A DNA stretch of 5,191 nucleotides. Source: Desulfobacterales bacterium (lineage in GTDB: Bacteria > Desulfobacterota > Desulfobulbia > Desulfobulbales > BM004). Shown piece by piece: positions 1 to 5,191 of the stretch. The translations under genes were made by a program, and so were the position numbers. The DNA lies in the NCBI GenBank assembly GCA_012974315.1, contig JAAXQI010000075.1, forward strand, positions 1-5,191, written 5' to 3'. How positions within the stretch are numbered: the stretch's first letter is position 1; every line of letters starts with the position of its first letter. The notes below the pieces were generated by a model that saw only the letters and a list, made by a program, of their open reading frames with translations, ran no database searches and was not told where the DNA came from.

Positions 1-185
1 GTATTGCTATCCGTAATCATCGGCGGGATGCCATAGATACTTTTAAAAAACAAAAGAAAGATAAAGAAATTTCAGAAGACGAGCAGTTTAAACTCCCGGA
101 TGAGGCCCAGAAAGAAACTGACAGTTCTATTGCAAAGATAGATAAGGTGGGTGCTGCAAAAGAAAATGAAGTAATGGAGGTTTAG
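1..185 (+). CDS. frr: Ribosome recycling factor, C-terminal part (5' end outside window)
   Basis: Ribosome recycling factor acts in the cytoplasm with EF-G to split the post-termination ribosome so that its subunits and mRNA can be reused. Only the last 60 codons are present, in the frame starting at base 3, ending with TAG at 183-185. The visible peptide carries the family's C-terminal signature: an AIRNHRRDA segment followed by the KDKEISEDE block and a charged helix ending in EVMEV. This matches the long helix of domain I in the roughly 185-residue family, so about two thirds of the protein lies upstream of the window. The gene ends 30 nt before uppS, the usual frr-uppS arrangement, consistent with a shared transcript. 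No frameshift or internal stop is visible. Identification is from remembered family motifs and is secure despite the truncation. Confidence 0.93.
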   Translation, partial: IAIRNHRRDAIDTFKKQKKDKEISEDEQFKLPDEAQKETDSSIAKIDKVGAAKENEVMEV

Positions 186-215
186 CTCCTCATCTGAAGA
201 GTGTAATAACCTGTT

Positions 216-974
216 ATGCATGAAAATTCGGTTCTGAATCCTGAGAGGATTCCCCGGCATGTTGCCATTATTATGGATGGCAACGGCAGATGGGCAAAGC
301 AGCGCAACCTGCCAAGAATTATGGGGCACAAGGCGGGAACCGAATCTGTCAAAAATATAGTGAAGAGTGCCAGGGAACTGAATCTGGAAGTCCTCACCCT
401 TTACGCTTTTTCAATTGAAAATTGGAAAAGACCATCCTTTGAGGTCCAAGGTCTGATGACTTTGCTCAAGACCTTTCTCAAGTCTGAACTCCAAAACCTG
501 TTGGACAAGAATATTTCTTTGCGCTGTATAGGGGAAATTGAAAAGTTACCTCCAGATGTCCAGAAAATACTATTGCAAGTCATTGAAGATACAGCCCGGA
601 ATGCAGAAGGCAAGGAGGGATTAATTCTTAATCTTGCTCTCAGTTATGGAAGCCGTTCTGAGATTCTCAGGGCTGCCCGTATCATGGCGGAAAAATGTGT
701 AAGTGGCCAGTTTGATCCGGAAGACATTTCTGAGAAGCTTTTTGCCTCCCATCTTTATACAGCAGGTCTTCCGGATCCGGATTTACTTATCAGGACAGGG
801 GGAGAGTCTCGTCTGAGCAATTTTCTTCTCTGGCAGTTGTCTTATGCTGAGCTTTATATTACTGAAACCATGTGGCCAGATTTTAATGCTGAAAGGTTCT
901 TCGAGGCCCTTAAATATTTTCAGGGCCGGGAAAGAAGATTTGGTCAAACCAGCGAACAGCTGCAGGCGGAGTGA
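216..974 (+). CDS. uppS: Undecaprenyl diphosphate synthase (cis-prenyltransferase)
   Basis: This cytosolic, membrane-associated enzyme condenses farnesyl diphosphate with eight IPP units to give undecaprenyl diphosphate, the lipid carrier for peptidoglycan and surface polysaccharides. The 252-residue length is normal for the family. Visible motifs in order are MDGNGRWA at 20-27, with the Mg-binding and catalytic Asp at D21; YAFSIENW at 63-70; and IRTGGESRLSNFLLW at 192-206, with R193 and R199 matching the IPP-binding arginines of the E. coli enzyme. The YAEL segment follows, with E212 at the conserved glutamate, then WPDF. All key residues are present, so it should be active. An in-frame TAA at 207-209 rules out an earlier start and ATG 216 is the first usable codon. 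Its ribosome-binding site is weak (GAAGAG at 196-201, long spacing). It sits between frr and cdsA, with cdsA beginning 3 nt after its stop. Its substrate comes from the MEP pathway, to which dxr downstream belongs. Confidence 0.97.
   Translation: MHENSVLNPERIPRHVAIIMDGNGRWAKQRNLPRIMGHKAGTESVKNIVKSARELNLEVLTLYAFSIENWKRPSFEVQGLMTLLKTFLKSELQNLLDKNISLRCIGEIEKLPPDVQKILLQVIEDTARNAEGKEGLILNLALSYGSRSEILRAARIMAEKCVSGQFDPEDISEKLFASHLYTAGLPDPDLLIRTGGESRLSNFLLWQLSYAELYITETMWPDFNAERFFEALKYFQGRERRFGQTSEQLQAE
968..974 (+). promoter_or_regulatory. Shine-Dalgarno of cdsA embedded in the uppS 3' end
   Basis: GGAGTGA lies 3 nt before the cdsA ATG and is formed by the last codons and the TGA stop of uppS. It is close to the ideal anti-16S complement. 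Its position means that ribosomes ending uppS uncover or re-use it, which suggests translational coupling of the two genes. Confidence 0.7.
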
Positions 975-977
975 TCT

Positions 978-1784
978 ATGAGTAGAATTGTCACAGGCCT
1001 TATTCTTGTTATAGGCTGGCTTTTATTGCTGCTTGTAGGCAGCTATCCACTCTTTTGCCTTGTTATAACGGCAGGCAGTGGAGTTGCACTTTATGAGTTT
1101 TTACGTATGAGTTTGTCGGGGAGTGAATATAAACTCACCTTTCCCGTTCTCGTGTTGGGGGTTTTTCCATTACTTGGAGCCTCCCTGTGGGGAACCAGCG
1201 GGATGACTTCAAGTCTGTTTCTGGCCTTTATTGTATTGATTATTCTGACTGTAGTTGCTTTCCCCATCTTGGATAATGGATTAGGTTTTGTATCCAGGCA
1301 CTGGTTTGGTATTTTTTATATTGGCTTTTGCGGAGCCCATCTGATTCTGCTGCGCTCCTTATCCAATGGAATTTTCTGGTTGCTGGTGTTAACTGCTATT
1401 ACTGTTTTTTCTGACACTGCAGCGTACTATGTCGGTCGCAAGCTGGGTACAACCAAACTCTATCCGGCTTTAAGTCCAGGTAAAACGAGAGCTGGGGCAA
1501 TTGGTGGTATTATTGGCGGTATGGTTGGCGGGCTAGTGGTGGCATCTATTGCATTTGAAAATGCCAATCTTGTTATGGTAGGACTCTTGAGCTTATTTTT
1601 AAGTGCAATCGGCATTATTGGTGATTTGATTGAATCTTTGATCAAACGTGTTTCCGGAGTAAAAGACTCAGGTCAAATCTTGCCTGGACACGGTGGATTA
1701 CTGGATCGCTGTGACTCTATTTTGCTCACAGCTCCAGTTCTGTATTATGTTCTTTACTGGGGACACGCAGCACTGTTGAAGTAA
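978..1784 (+). CDS. cdsA: Phosphatidate cytidylyltransferase (CDP-diacylglycerol synthase)
   Basis: This integral inner-membrane enzyme makes CDP-diacylglycerol from phosphatidic acid and CTP, the branch point for phosphatidylethanolamine, phosphatidylglycerol and cardiolipin. The 268 residues are normal in length and very hydrophobic, with about eight or nine membrane segments by eye (roughly 4-20, 24-44, 53-70, 77-97, 107-125, 131-150, 172-192, 198-216, 250-267). The family signature spans S220-D246: SLIKR at 220-224, KD at 229-230, then HGG at 238-240 and DR at 243-244, ending with D246, with all hallmark residues present. Upstream are FSDTAAYYVGRKLG at 144-157 and SPGKT at 166-170, both typical of the catalytic half. 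A glycine-rich helix covers about 172-184. ATG 978 follows the uppS stop by 3 nt and has a strong ribosome-binding site. A 130-nt gap follows before dxr. The call is secure; no defect is seen. Confidence 0.96.
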   Translation: MSRIVTGLILVIGWLLLLLVGSYPLFCLVITAGSGVALYEFLRMSLSGSEYKLTFPVLVLGVFPLLGASLWGTSGMTSSLFLAFIVLIILTVVAFPILDNGLGFVSRHWFGIFYIGFCGAHLILLRSLSNGIFWLLVLTAITVFSDTAAYYVGRKLGTTKLYPALSPGKTRAGAIGGIIGGMVGGLVVASIAFENANLVMVGLLSLFLSAIGIIGDLIESLIKRVSGVKDSGQILPGHGGLLDRCDSILLTAPVLYYVLYWGHAALLK

Positions 1785-1820
1785 TTCTCACACTATTTAG
1801 AATCCGCGAATAATACCCCA

Positions 1821-1825
1821 GAGGG
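1821..1825 (+). promoter_or_regulatory. Possible Shine-Dalgarno for a leader mini-ORF
   Basis: GAGGG lies 10 nt before an ATG at 1836 that opens a 13-codon frame. It is the best ribosome-binding-site-like match in the cdsA-dxr spacer, whereas the dxr start has none. The odd palindrome GCACCTGGTGC (1825-1835) overlaps its last base and fills the spacer to the ATG. A match this short can arise by chance. Confidence 0.3.
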
Positions 1826-1835
1826 CACCTGGTGC

Positions 1836-1877
1836 ATGTTCATATTCAGGGAAGGAATCAATAGCAATCTGTCTTGA
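1836..1877 (+). CDS. Putative leader mini-ORF A (13 codons) upstream of dxr
   Basis: The ATG at 1836 opens a 13-codon frame, MFIFREGINSNLS, ending at TGA 1875-1877. It has a GAGGG motif at good spacing. The stop overlaps a TTG (TTGA, 1874-1877) that would open a second short frame leading to dxr. The peptide resembles nothing I know. If translated, its role would be to deliver ribosomes toward dxr, not to make a functional peptide. This is inference from codon geometry; a chance ORF of this length is common, so confidence is low. Confidence 0.2.
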   Translation: MFIFREGINSNLS

Positions 1878-1891
1878 ATTGTATTGCTGTT
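1860..1891 (+). repeat. Imperfect inverted repeat just upstream of dxr
   Basis: Bases 1860-1868 can pair with 1883-1891 (core AGCAAT with ATTGCT, plus flanking A-U pairs and one G-U), giving a 9-bp, AT-rich stem around a 14-nt loop. It is not followed by a T-run, so it is not a convincing terminator. It lies 23 nt before the dxr ATG and could influence initiation, but stability would be modest. Confidence 0.25.
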
Positions 1892-1918
1892 AATACTCGT
1901 AGTTATTGTACATTATGA
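1874..1918 (+). CDS. Putative leader mini-ORF B (14 codons) overlapping the dxr start
   Basis: A TTG at 1874 opens a 14-codon frame whose TGA (1916-1918) overlaps the dxr ATG as ATGA, the classical arrangement for termination-reinitiation. Its own start overlaps the stop of mini-ORF A. It has no ribosome-binding site of its own at good spacing; the purine-rich GGGAAGGAA at 1849-1857 is 16 nt away. It would matter only as a coupling device for dxr. There is no similarity support and a chance origin is quite possible. Confidence 0.15.
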   Translation: MNCIAVNTRSYCTL

Positions 1919-3102
1919 AGAATAAAAAAATATCGATTCTGGGTTCAACCGGTTCCATCGGTAAAAATGTGTTAAAGGTTGCAGCCAGTTTTCCTGAGAG
2001 TTTTACCGTGGTTGGCTTGACAGCCGGCTGGAATATTGATCTGCTCAGGGAGCAGGTGGAAGCGTTTTCTCCCCTCATGGTTTCTGTTGCAGAGGAGGAG
2101 GCCGCTGAGAAGCTCAGAGCCCTTTTACCTGTTTCCAGCCGGACAGAAATAGTCTGGGGCCAGGAAGGTAATGAGCAGGTGGCGTCGTTGCAGGATGCGG
2201 ATATGGTCGTTTCTGCCATAGTGGGTGCAGCTGGTCTGTTGCCGACTCTTGCCGCCATCAGATCCGGTAAGGATATTGCCCTGGCCAACAAGGAAACCCT
2301 TGTAATGGCAGGCCGTCTTATAATGGACGAAGTCAAGAAGCATCATGTACGGCTGCTACCGATTGACAGTGAGCACAGTGCTATTGCCCAGGCTCTTGAA
2401 GCCGGACGAAAAGAGGATGTTTCCCGGATTATCCTTACAGCCTCTGGTGGCCCTTTTTTAAACCTGGACAAAGAAAGCCTCTGGCATGTTACTCCTGAGC
2501 AGGCCCTGCATCATCCCAACTGGGATATGGGGCGCAAAATATCCATTGATTCGGCAACCCTTATGAATAAAGGGCTTGAGGTCATTGAGGCGTATTGGCT
2601 CTTTGATGTTGCCCTGGAGAATATTGAAGTGCTGGTGCACCCCCAGTCTATTGTTCATTCATTGGTTGAATTTGTTGATGGTTCAGTGGTGGCGCAGCTT
2701 GGCATACCGGACATGCGGGTGCCGATCAGTTATGCACTTTCATATCCGGAAAGACTGGAAACAGGCCTTAAAAGACTGAGTTTAACAGAATGCAGTAATT
2801 TGAGCTTTTTAGAACCGGACACACAACGGTTTACTGCTTTGAAGACAGCTTATGAGGCCATCAGGATAGGAGGATGTATGCCTGCAGTTCTTAATGCGGC
2901 AAATGAAGTTGCTGTGGCAGCATTCCTTGATGGAAAGCTTAAGTTCCCTCAGATTTCGAAAGTGGTTGCTGAAACCATGGCTAGGATGGATTATAAAGAA
3001 GATACCGATTTTGAAACAATACTGGCGGCCGACCATATGGCCAGAATAGAGTCTGCTGTAGTGTTACAGGAGATTGCAAAACGCAATACTGCTGATGATT
3101 AA
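1915..3102 (+). CDS. dxr: 1-deoxy-D-xylulose 5-phosphate reductoisomerase
   Basis: Dxr (IspC) is the cytosolic, NADPH- and divalent-metal-dependent enzyme that converts 1-deoxy-D-xylulose 5-phosphate to 2-C-methyl-D-erythritol 4-phosphate, the first committed step of the MEP pathway and the target of fosmidomycin. From ATG 1915 it has 395 residues, the usual size. The NADPH-binding GSTGSIG is at 10-16 and an ALANKETLVMAG segment follows. The metal-binding IDSEH has D151, S152 and E153. TASGGPF is at 175-181. The substrate block at 200-222 contains H200, S213, N218, K219 and E222, aligning with the E. coli catalytic set. The C-terminal NAANEVAVAAFL helix is intact. An in-frame TAG at 1900-1902 limits the start. 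A TTG at 1906 would add three residues, but ATG 1915 places the Rossmann strand as in homologues. No Shine-Dalgarno is visible, which is unusual here. Its product feeds UppS. Confidence 0.97.
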   Translation: MKNKKISILGSTGSIGKNVLKVAASFPESFTVVGLTAGWNIDLLREQVEAFSPLMVSVAEEEAAEKLRALLPVSSRTEIVWGQEGNEQVASLQDADMVVSAIVGAAGLLPTLAAIRSGKDIALANKETLVMAGRLIMDEVKKHHVRLLPIDSEHSAIAQALEAGRKEDVSRIILTASGGPFLNLDKESLWHVTPEQALHHPNWDMGRKISIDSATLMNKGLEVIEAYWLFDVALENIEVLVHPQSIVHSLVEFVDGSVVAQLGIPDMRVPISYALSYPERLETGLKRLSLTECSNLSFLEPDTQRFTALKTAYEAIRIGGCMPAVLNAANEVAVAAFLDGKLKFPQISKVVAETMARMDYKEDTDFETILAADHMARIESAVVLQEIAKRNTADD

Positions 3103-3149
3103 TACCTGGCAAGGTTAGAAGCTTTATTTGCTCGGTTGAGAATACATAC

Positions 3150-3155
3150 GAGGTT
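3150..3155 (+). promoter_or_regulatory. Shine-Dalgarno of rseP
   Basis: GAGGTT lies 9 nt upstream of ATG 3165 and fixes the rseP start. The next bases are purine-rich (AGAAAAAGA). Its context, AGGTTAGAA (3151-3159), repeats a 9-mer found 39 bp earlier at 3112-3120. Confidence 0.65.
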
Positions 3156-3164
3156 AGAAAAAGA

Positions 3165-4250
3165 ATGAACACTATAATACCTTTTGCAATTGTCCTTGGC
3201 TTATTAATTTTTGTACATGAGTTTGGTCATTTTATCTGGGCCAAATTTTTTGGGGTGAAGGTCTTGAAGTTCTCTTTAGGGTTTGGCCCGAAACTTTTCA
3301 GCAAACAGTATGGTGAAACAGAATATCTGATCAGCGCTTTTCCCCTGGGTGGATACGTGAAAATGTTTGGAGAAAGCCCCGGTGAAATAGCTGAGGAAAA
3401 ATTGTCTCCAGATGAGCTCAAACGTTCCTTTTCCACTAAACCTGTCTGGCAGAGGTTCATAATCGTGGCTGGTGGTCCGATTTTTAATCTTATTTTTGCC
3501 ATGTTTCTTTTCTTTTTCATTGTCTTTGTGGCAGGATTGCCGCAGCCCGTAGATACCACGGCCATTGGTGGAGTTGGACAGGATAGTCCTGCCGCAGAGG
3601 CAGGGTTGGAGGTTAATGATACCATAATTATCATTGATGGTGAGGAAACCAGGCTTTGGGAAGATGTGTCTCAGTTGATTAAGAACAGTGACGGCAGGGA
3701 GGTCGTCATGACAATAAGGCGGGGTGATGAGACGCTTGAAATTGTTGTAACACCCCGGATGGAGGCGACAAAAAATATCTTTGGTGAAGAGGTTGGCGAA
3801 CGGTATATGGTTGGTATTGCCAGATCCGAAGAGGTTGTATATGAACCGGTTGGGTTTATAAAATCTGTGCAGGTGGGCATAAGTCAGACATGGAGTTGGA
3901 TGTACCTTACAGTGATGGGGTTGGTCAAAATCATCCAGAAGGTAGTGCCGGCTTCAGAACTGGGTGGTCCGATTCTCATTGCAAAAATCGCCGGAGAACG
4001 AATGGAGGCCGGTTGGGTTAACTTCGTTTATTTTATGGCAGTCTTAAGCGTAAACCTTGGCATCCTTAATTTACTCCCTATTCCTATTCTTGATGGCGGT
4101 CACCTGGTATTCTTCTCGGTTGAGGCGATTTTGCGAAAACCACTTAACTTGCGAACCATGGAGATTTTGCAGCAAATCGGACTCGTTTTGCTGGGGACCC
4201 TGATGATCTTTGTTTTTTATAATGATCTGGTAAGGGTTTTCAGCAACTGA
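3165..4250 (+). CDS. rseP: RseP-family site-2 intramembrane zinc metalloprotease
   Basis: This inner-membrane protease (M50, site-2 type) cuts transmembrane substrates within the bilayer, typically anti-sigma factors in envelope-stress signalling and leftover signal peptides. The 361-residue sequence shows the full catalytic set: HEFGH at 18-22 in the first membrane helix (zinc ligands H18 and H22, catalytic E19) and the LDGGH segment at 309-313 with third ligand D310. GGYVKMFGE at 62-70 is the conserved membrane-associated loop. A second helix at about 98-124 carries the GGPIFN motif (103-108). One PDZ domain spans about 131-198. Two more helices lie at about 286-304 and 338-353. E. coli RseP has about 450 residues and two PDZ domains; a single PDZ with this length is common in other phyla. 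ATG 3165 has a clear ribosome-binding site. No anti-sigma partner is visible nearby, so its substrate cannot be inferred. Confidence 0.95.
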   Translation: MNTIIPFAIVLGLLIFVHEFGHFIWAKFFGVKVLKFSLGFGPKLFSKQYGETEYLISAFPLGGYVKMFGESPGEIAEEKLSPDELKRSFSTKPVWQRFIIVAGGPIFNLIFAMFLFFFIVFVAGLPQPVDTTAIGGVGQDSPAAEAGLEVNDTIIIIDGEETRLWEDVSQLIKNSDGREVVMTIRRGDETLEIVVTPRMEATKNIFGEEVGERYMVGIARSEEVVYEPVGFIKSVQVGISQTWSWMYLTVMGLVKIIQKVVPASELGGPILIAKIAGERMEAGWVNFVYFMAVLSVNLGILNLLPIPILDGGHLVFFSVEAILRKPLNLRTMEILQQIGLVLLGTLMIFVFYNDLVRVFSN

Positions 4251-4410
4251 CAGGGGCTGGATTTTTGATTTTGGATACTGGCAAAAATATATAGTGATTT
4301 AGATGTTTTTGAGTAATTTGTTTTTCTAGCAACCATAACCCCAGGAGCTGATTTGTCTCGCTGCCTGTAATATCTATTAAATAACTTTAAAAGTACCTTG
4401 CTGAGCAGTA
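4251..4410. other. AT-rich spacer between rseP and tsaB
   Basis: This 160-nt gap holds no convincing ORF or RNA gene. Its first half is rich in T-runs and A-runs. A weak stem (CAGC at 4241-4244 with GCTG at 4256-4259, extendable slightly) followed by TTTTT at 4262-4266 overlaps the rseP end and could be a poor terminator. A candidate promoter lies near its right end. The gap suggests tsaB may have its own start of transcription. Confidence 0.5.
4353..4380 (+). promoter_or_regulatory. Candidate sigma-70-type promoter for tsaB
   Basis: TTGTCT (4353-4358) and TATTAA (4375-4380), separated by 16 bp, each match four of six positions of the -35 and -10 consensus. This would put transcription start roughly 20-25 nt before ATG 4411. 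In AT-rich DNA such matches are frequent, so this is only a candidate. Confidence 0.25.
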
Positions 4411-5139
4411 ATGGCTAATATTGAAAAAGATATAACAGGGTTGCATGAACCGGTGATACTGGCCCTGGAAACTGCAACCATGTGCGGTTCCGTTGCCATT
4501 GTCACTGAAAACAGATGTGTGGCGGAATTTTCAATGCAGACAGGTGAGACCCATTCACGCAGGCTGTTGGCAGGAATTGACTGGCTCCTGCAGGAAACCG
4601 GTATTGAAAGGTCGGCCATTGATGGAGTGGCAGTGAGTCTGGGACCAGGGAGTTTTACCGGTTTGAGAATCGGACTGGCAACTGCAAAGGGTTTGGCAAT
4701 GGCTGCGGGAGCAAAACTCATCGGAGTAGGGACCATGGACGGTCTGGCAGCGCAAGTTTTTGCTGCAGGAGATATCCTGATATGCCCGGTGCTGGATGCC
4801 AGAAAAAAAGAGGTGTACTGCGGTTTTTTTAGAAGTGACAATCAGGGTATTCCCCGGCTTCAGGGAGAATATCAGGTCATTAGCCCTGAAGTATTGTGTG
4901 AGAGGATTGATGAACCGGTGGTACTGCTGGGAGATGGGACTACGATATATGGTAATCTCTTTCGGGAAAAACTTGCTGGTCTTCTCCAGATGGCTCCATC
5001 AGGAACATATTTTCCCAGGGCCGCAACAATCGGCATGTTGGCACTTGCTAAGTGGCAGGAAAATGAGTTTCTTGATCCTGCAACTGCTGAACCAATATAT
5101 GTCAGGAAATCGGAGGCGGAACTGTTATTTGGGAAATAA
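4411..5139 (+). CDS. tsaB: tRNA t6A biosynthesis protein TsaB (YeaZ)
   Basis: TsaB is an inactive paralogue of TsaD with an ASKHA (actin-like ATPase) fold. It binds TsaD and TsaE as the scaffold of the complex that places threonylcarbamoyl on A37 of ANN-decoding tRNAs in the cytoplasm. The 242 residues show the family pattern: ILALETATMCGSVAIV at 16-31, ETHSRRLL at 46-53, then GPGSFTGLRIGLATAKGLA at 78-96, the hallmark segment. VLDARKKEVYCGFF follows in the middle, and the C-terminus ends in YVRKSEAELLFGK, typical of the family. An in-frame TGA at 4402-4404 bounds the start. ATG 4411 gives about 14 residues before the usual first strand. GTG 4453 would give a start almost exactly like the E. 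coli protein, so the true start is uncertain. Neither has a strong ribosome-binding site. tsaD, tsaE and tsaC are not in this window. Confidence 0.93.
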   Translation: MANIEKDITGLHEPVILALETATMCGSVAIVTENRCVAEFSMQTGETHSRRLLAGIDWLLQETGIERSAIDGVAVSLGPGSFTGLRIGLATAKGLAMAAGAKLIGVGTMDGLAAQVFAAGDILICPVLDARKKEVYCGFFRSDNQGIPRLQGEYQVISPEVLCERIDEPVVLLGDGTTIYGNLFREKLAGLLQMAPSGTYFPRAATIGMLALAKWQENEFLDPATAEPIYVRKSEAELLFGK

Positions 5140-5146
5140 AAAATTA

Positions 5147-5181
5147 GGGCATAGGGCTCAAGGCACAGGGCACAGGGTAAA
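5147..5181 (+). repeat. Imperfect 7-bp tandem repeat (consensus GGGCACA)
   Basis: Five consecutive heptamers read GGGCATA, GGGCTCA, AGGCACA, GGGCACA and GGGTAAA. The phase is kept without indels from 5147 to 5181, starting 8 nt after the tsaB stop. The next seven bases, GACATGA, are a poor match. The window ends 10 nt later, so whether the array resumes cannot be seen. Because 7 is not a multiple of 3, any frame through it would encode a heptapeptide-type repeat, as in the GHRAQGTGHR read in one forward frame. It is probably an intergenic microsatellite and not coding. Confidence 0.8.
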
Positions 5182-5191
5182 GACATGATAC

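Noticed and set aside
1474..1500. CdsA SPGKTRAGA segment lacks the acidic residue some homologues have in the SPKKTxEG motif
   Set aside because: This position varies among active enzymes (E. coli has Gln), so it is not evidence of a defect.
1874..1910. Promoter for dxr (TTGAAT or TTGTAT as -35)
   Set aside because: No reasonable -10 hexamer occurs at 16-18 bp spacing; TAATAC is only 11 bp away.
1890..2336. 148-codon open frame on the minus strand within dxr
   Set aside because: It lies antisense to conserved dxr codons, its peptide is Ser/Thr/Ala-rich with no recognisable motif, and dxr explains the region fully.
3227..3634. 135-codon minus-strand open frame opposite rseP
   Set aside because: It is antisense to the RseP catalytic and PDZ regions; the peptide shows no domain and is a codon-bias shadow.
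4240..4272. Possible rho-independent terminator after rseP
   Set aside because: The stem is only about 4-6 bp with a loop of about 11 nt, overlaps the coding end, and the T-run is interrupted; too weak to call.
4377..4841. 154-codon minus-strand open frame opposite tsaB
   Set aside because: It is antisense to the conserved TsaB hallmark segment and has no recognisable features.
4872..5186. 104-codon minus-strand open frame over the tsaB end and the repeat
   Set aside because: It is antisense to tsaB, and the N-terminal Cys/Leu/Pro-rich part is just the repeat read in reverse.
4796..5188. 130-codon forward frame overlapping the tsaB 3' half and the tandem repeat
   Set aside because: Its first part is an out-of-frame reading of tsaB; its GHRAQGTGHR tail comes from the 7-bp repeat, not from a real protein.

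Overview
The window is a compact run of housekeeping genes, all on the + strand: the 3' end of frr (ribosome recycling factor), then uppS, cdsA, dxr, rseP and tsaB. Each complete gene is recognisable from its family motifs. No mobile element, CRISPR array, tRNA or rRNA is visible. The frr-uppS-cdsA-dxr-rseP order is widespread in Gram-negative bacteria. With tsaB placed after rseP, the MEP-pathway gene dxr and moderate G+C by eye, it fits a deltaproteobacterial lineage (Desulfobacterota-like). That assignment is inference from gene order and protein style, not a search result.

Layout: the frr tail (1-185) is followed by a 30-nt gap and uppS (216-974). cdsA (978-1784) starts 3 nt after the uppS stop, and its Shine-Dalgarno sequence lies inside the end of uppS, so these two are almost certainly co-translated. 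A 130-nt spacer precedes dxr (1915-3102). That spacer lacks a ribosome-binding site for dxr but holds two tiny overlapping open frames that run into the dxr start codon. A 62-nt spacer with a good ribosome-binding site leads to rseP (3165-4250). A 160-nt AT-rich spacer separates rseP from tsaB (4411-5139). After tsaB the window ends in an imperfect 7-bp tandem repeat (5147-5181) that may continue beyond the edge.

Functionally this is an envelope-building cluster. Dxr commits carbon to the MEP pathway, which makes IPP and DMAPP. UppS polymerises IPP into undecaprenyl diphosphate, the carrier lipid for peptidoglycan and O-antigen. CdsA makes CDP-diacylglycerol for phospholipids. RseP is an intramembrane zinc protease that clears membrane-spanning anti-sigma factors and signal-peptide remnants. 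Frr (ribosome recycling) and TsaB (tRNA t6A modification) are translation genes at either side. No undescribed system is evident in the coding content. The two observations most worth a second look are non-coding or minimally coding: the mini-ORF chain before dxr and the heptanucleotide repeat after tsaB.
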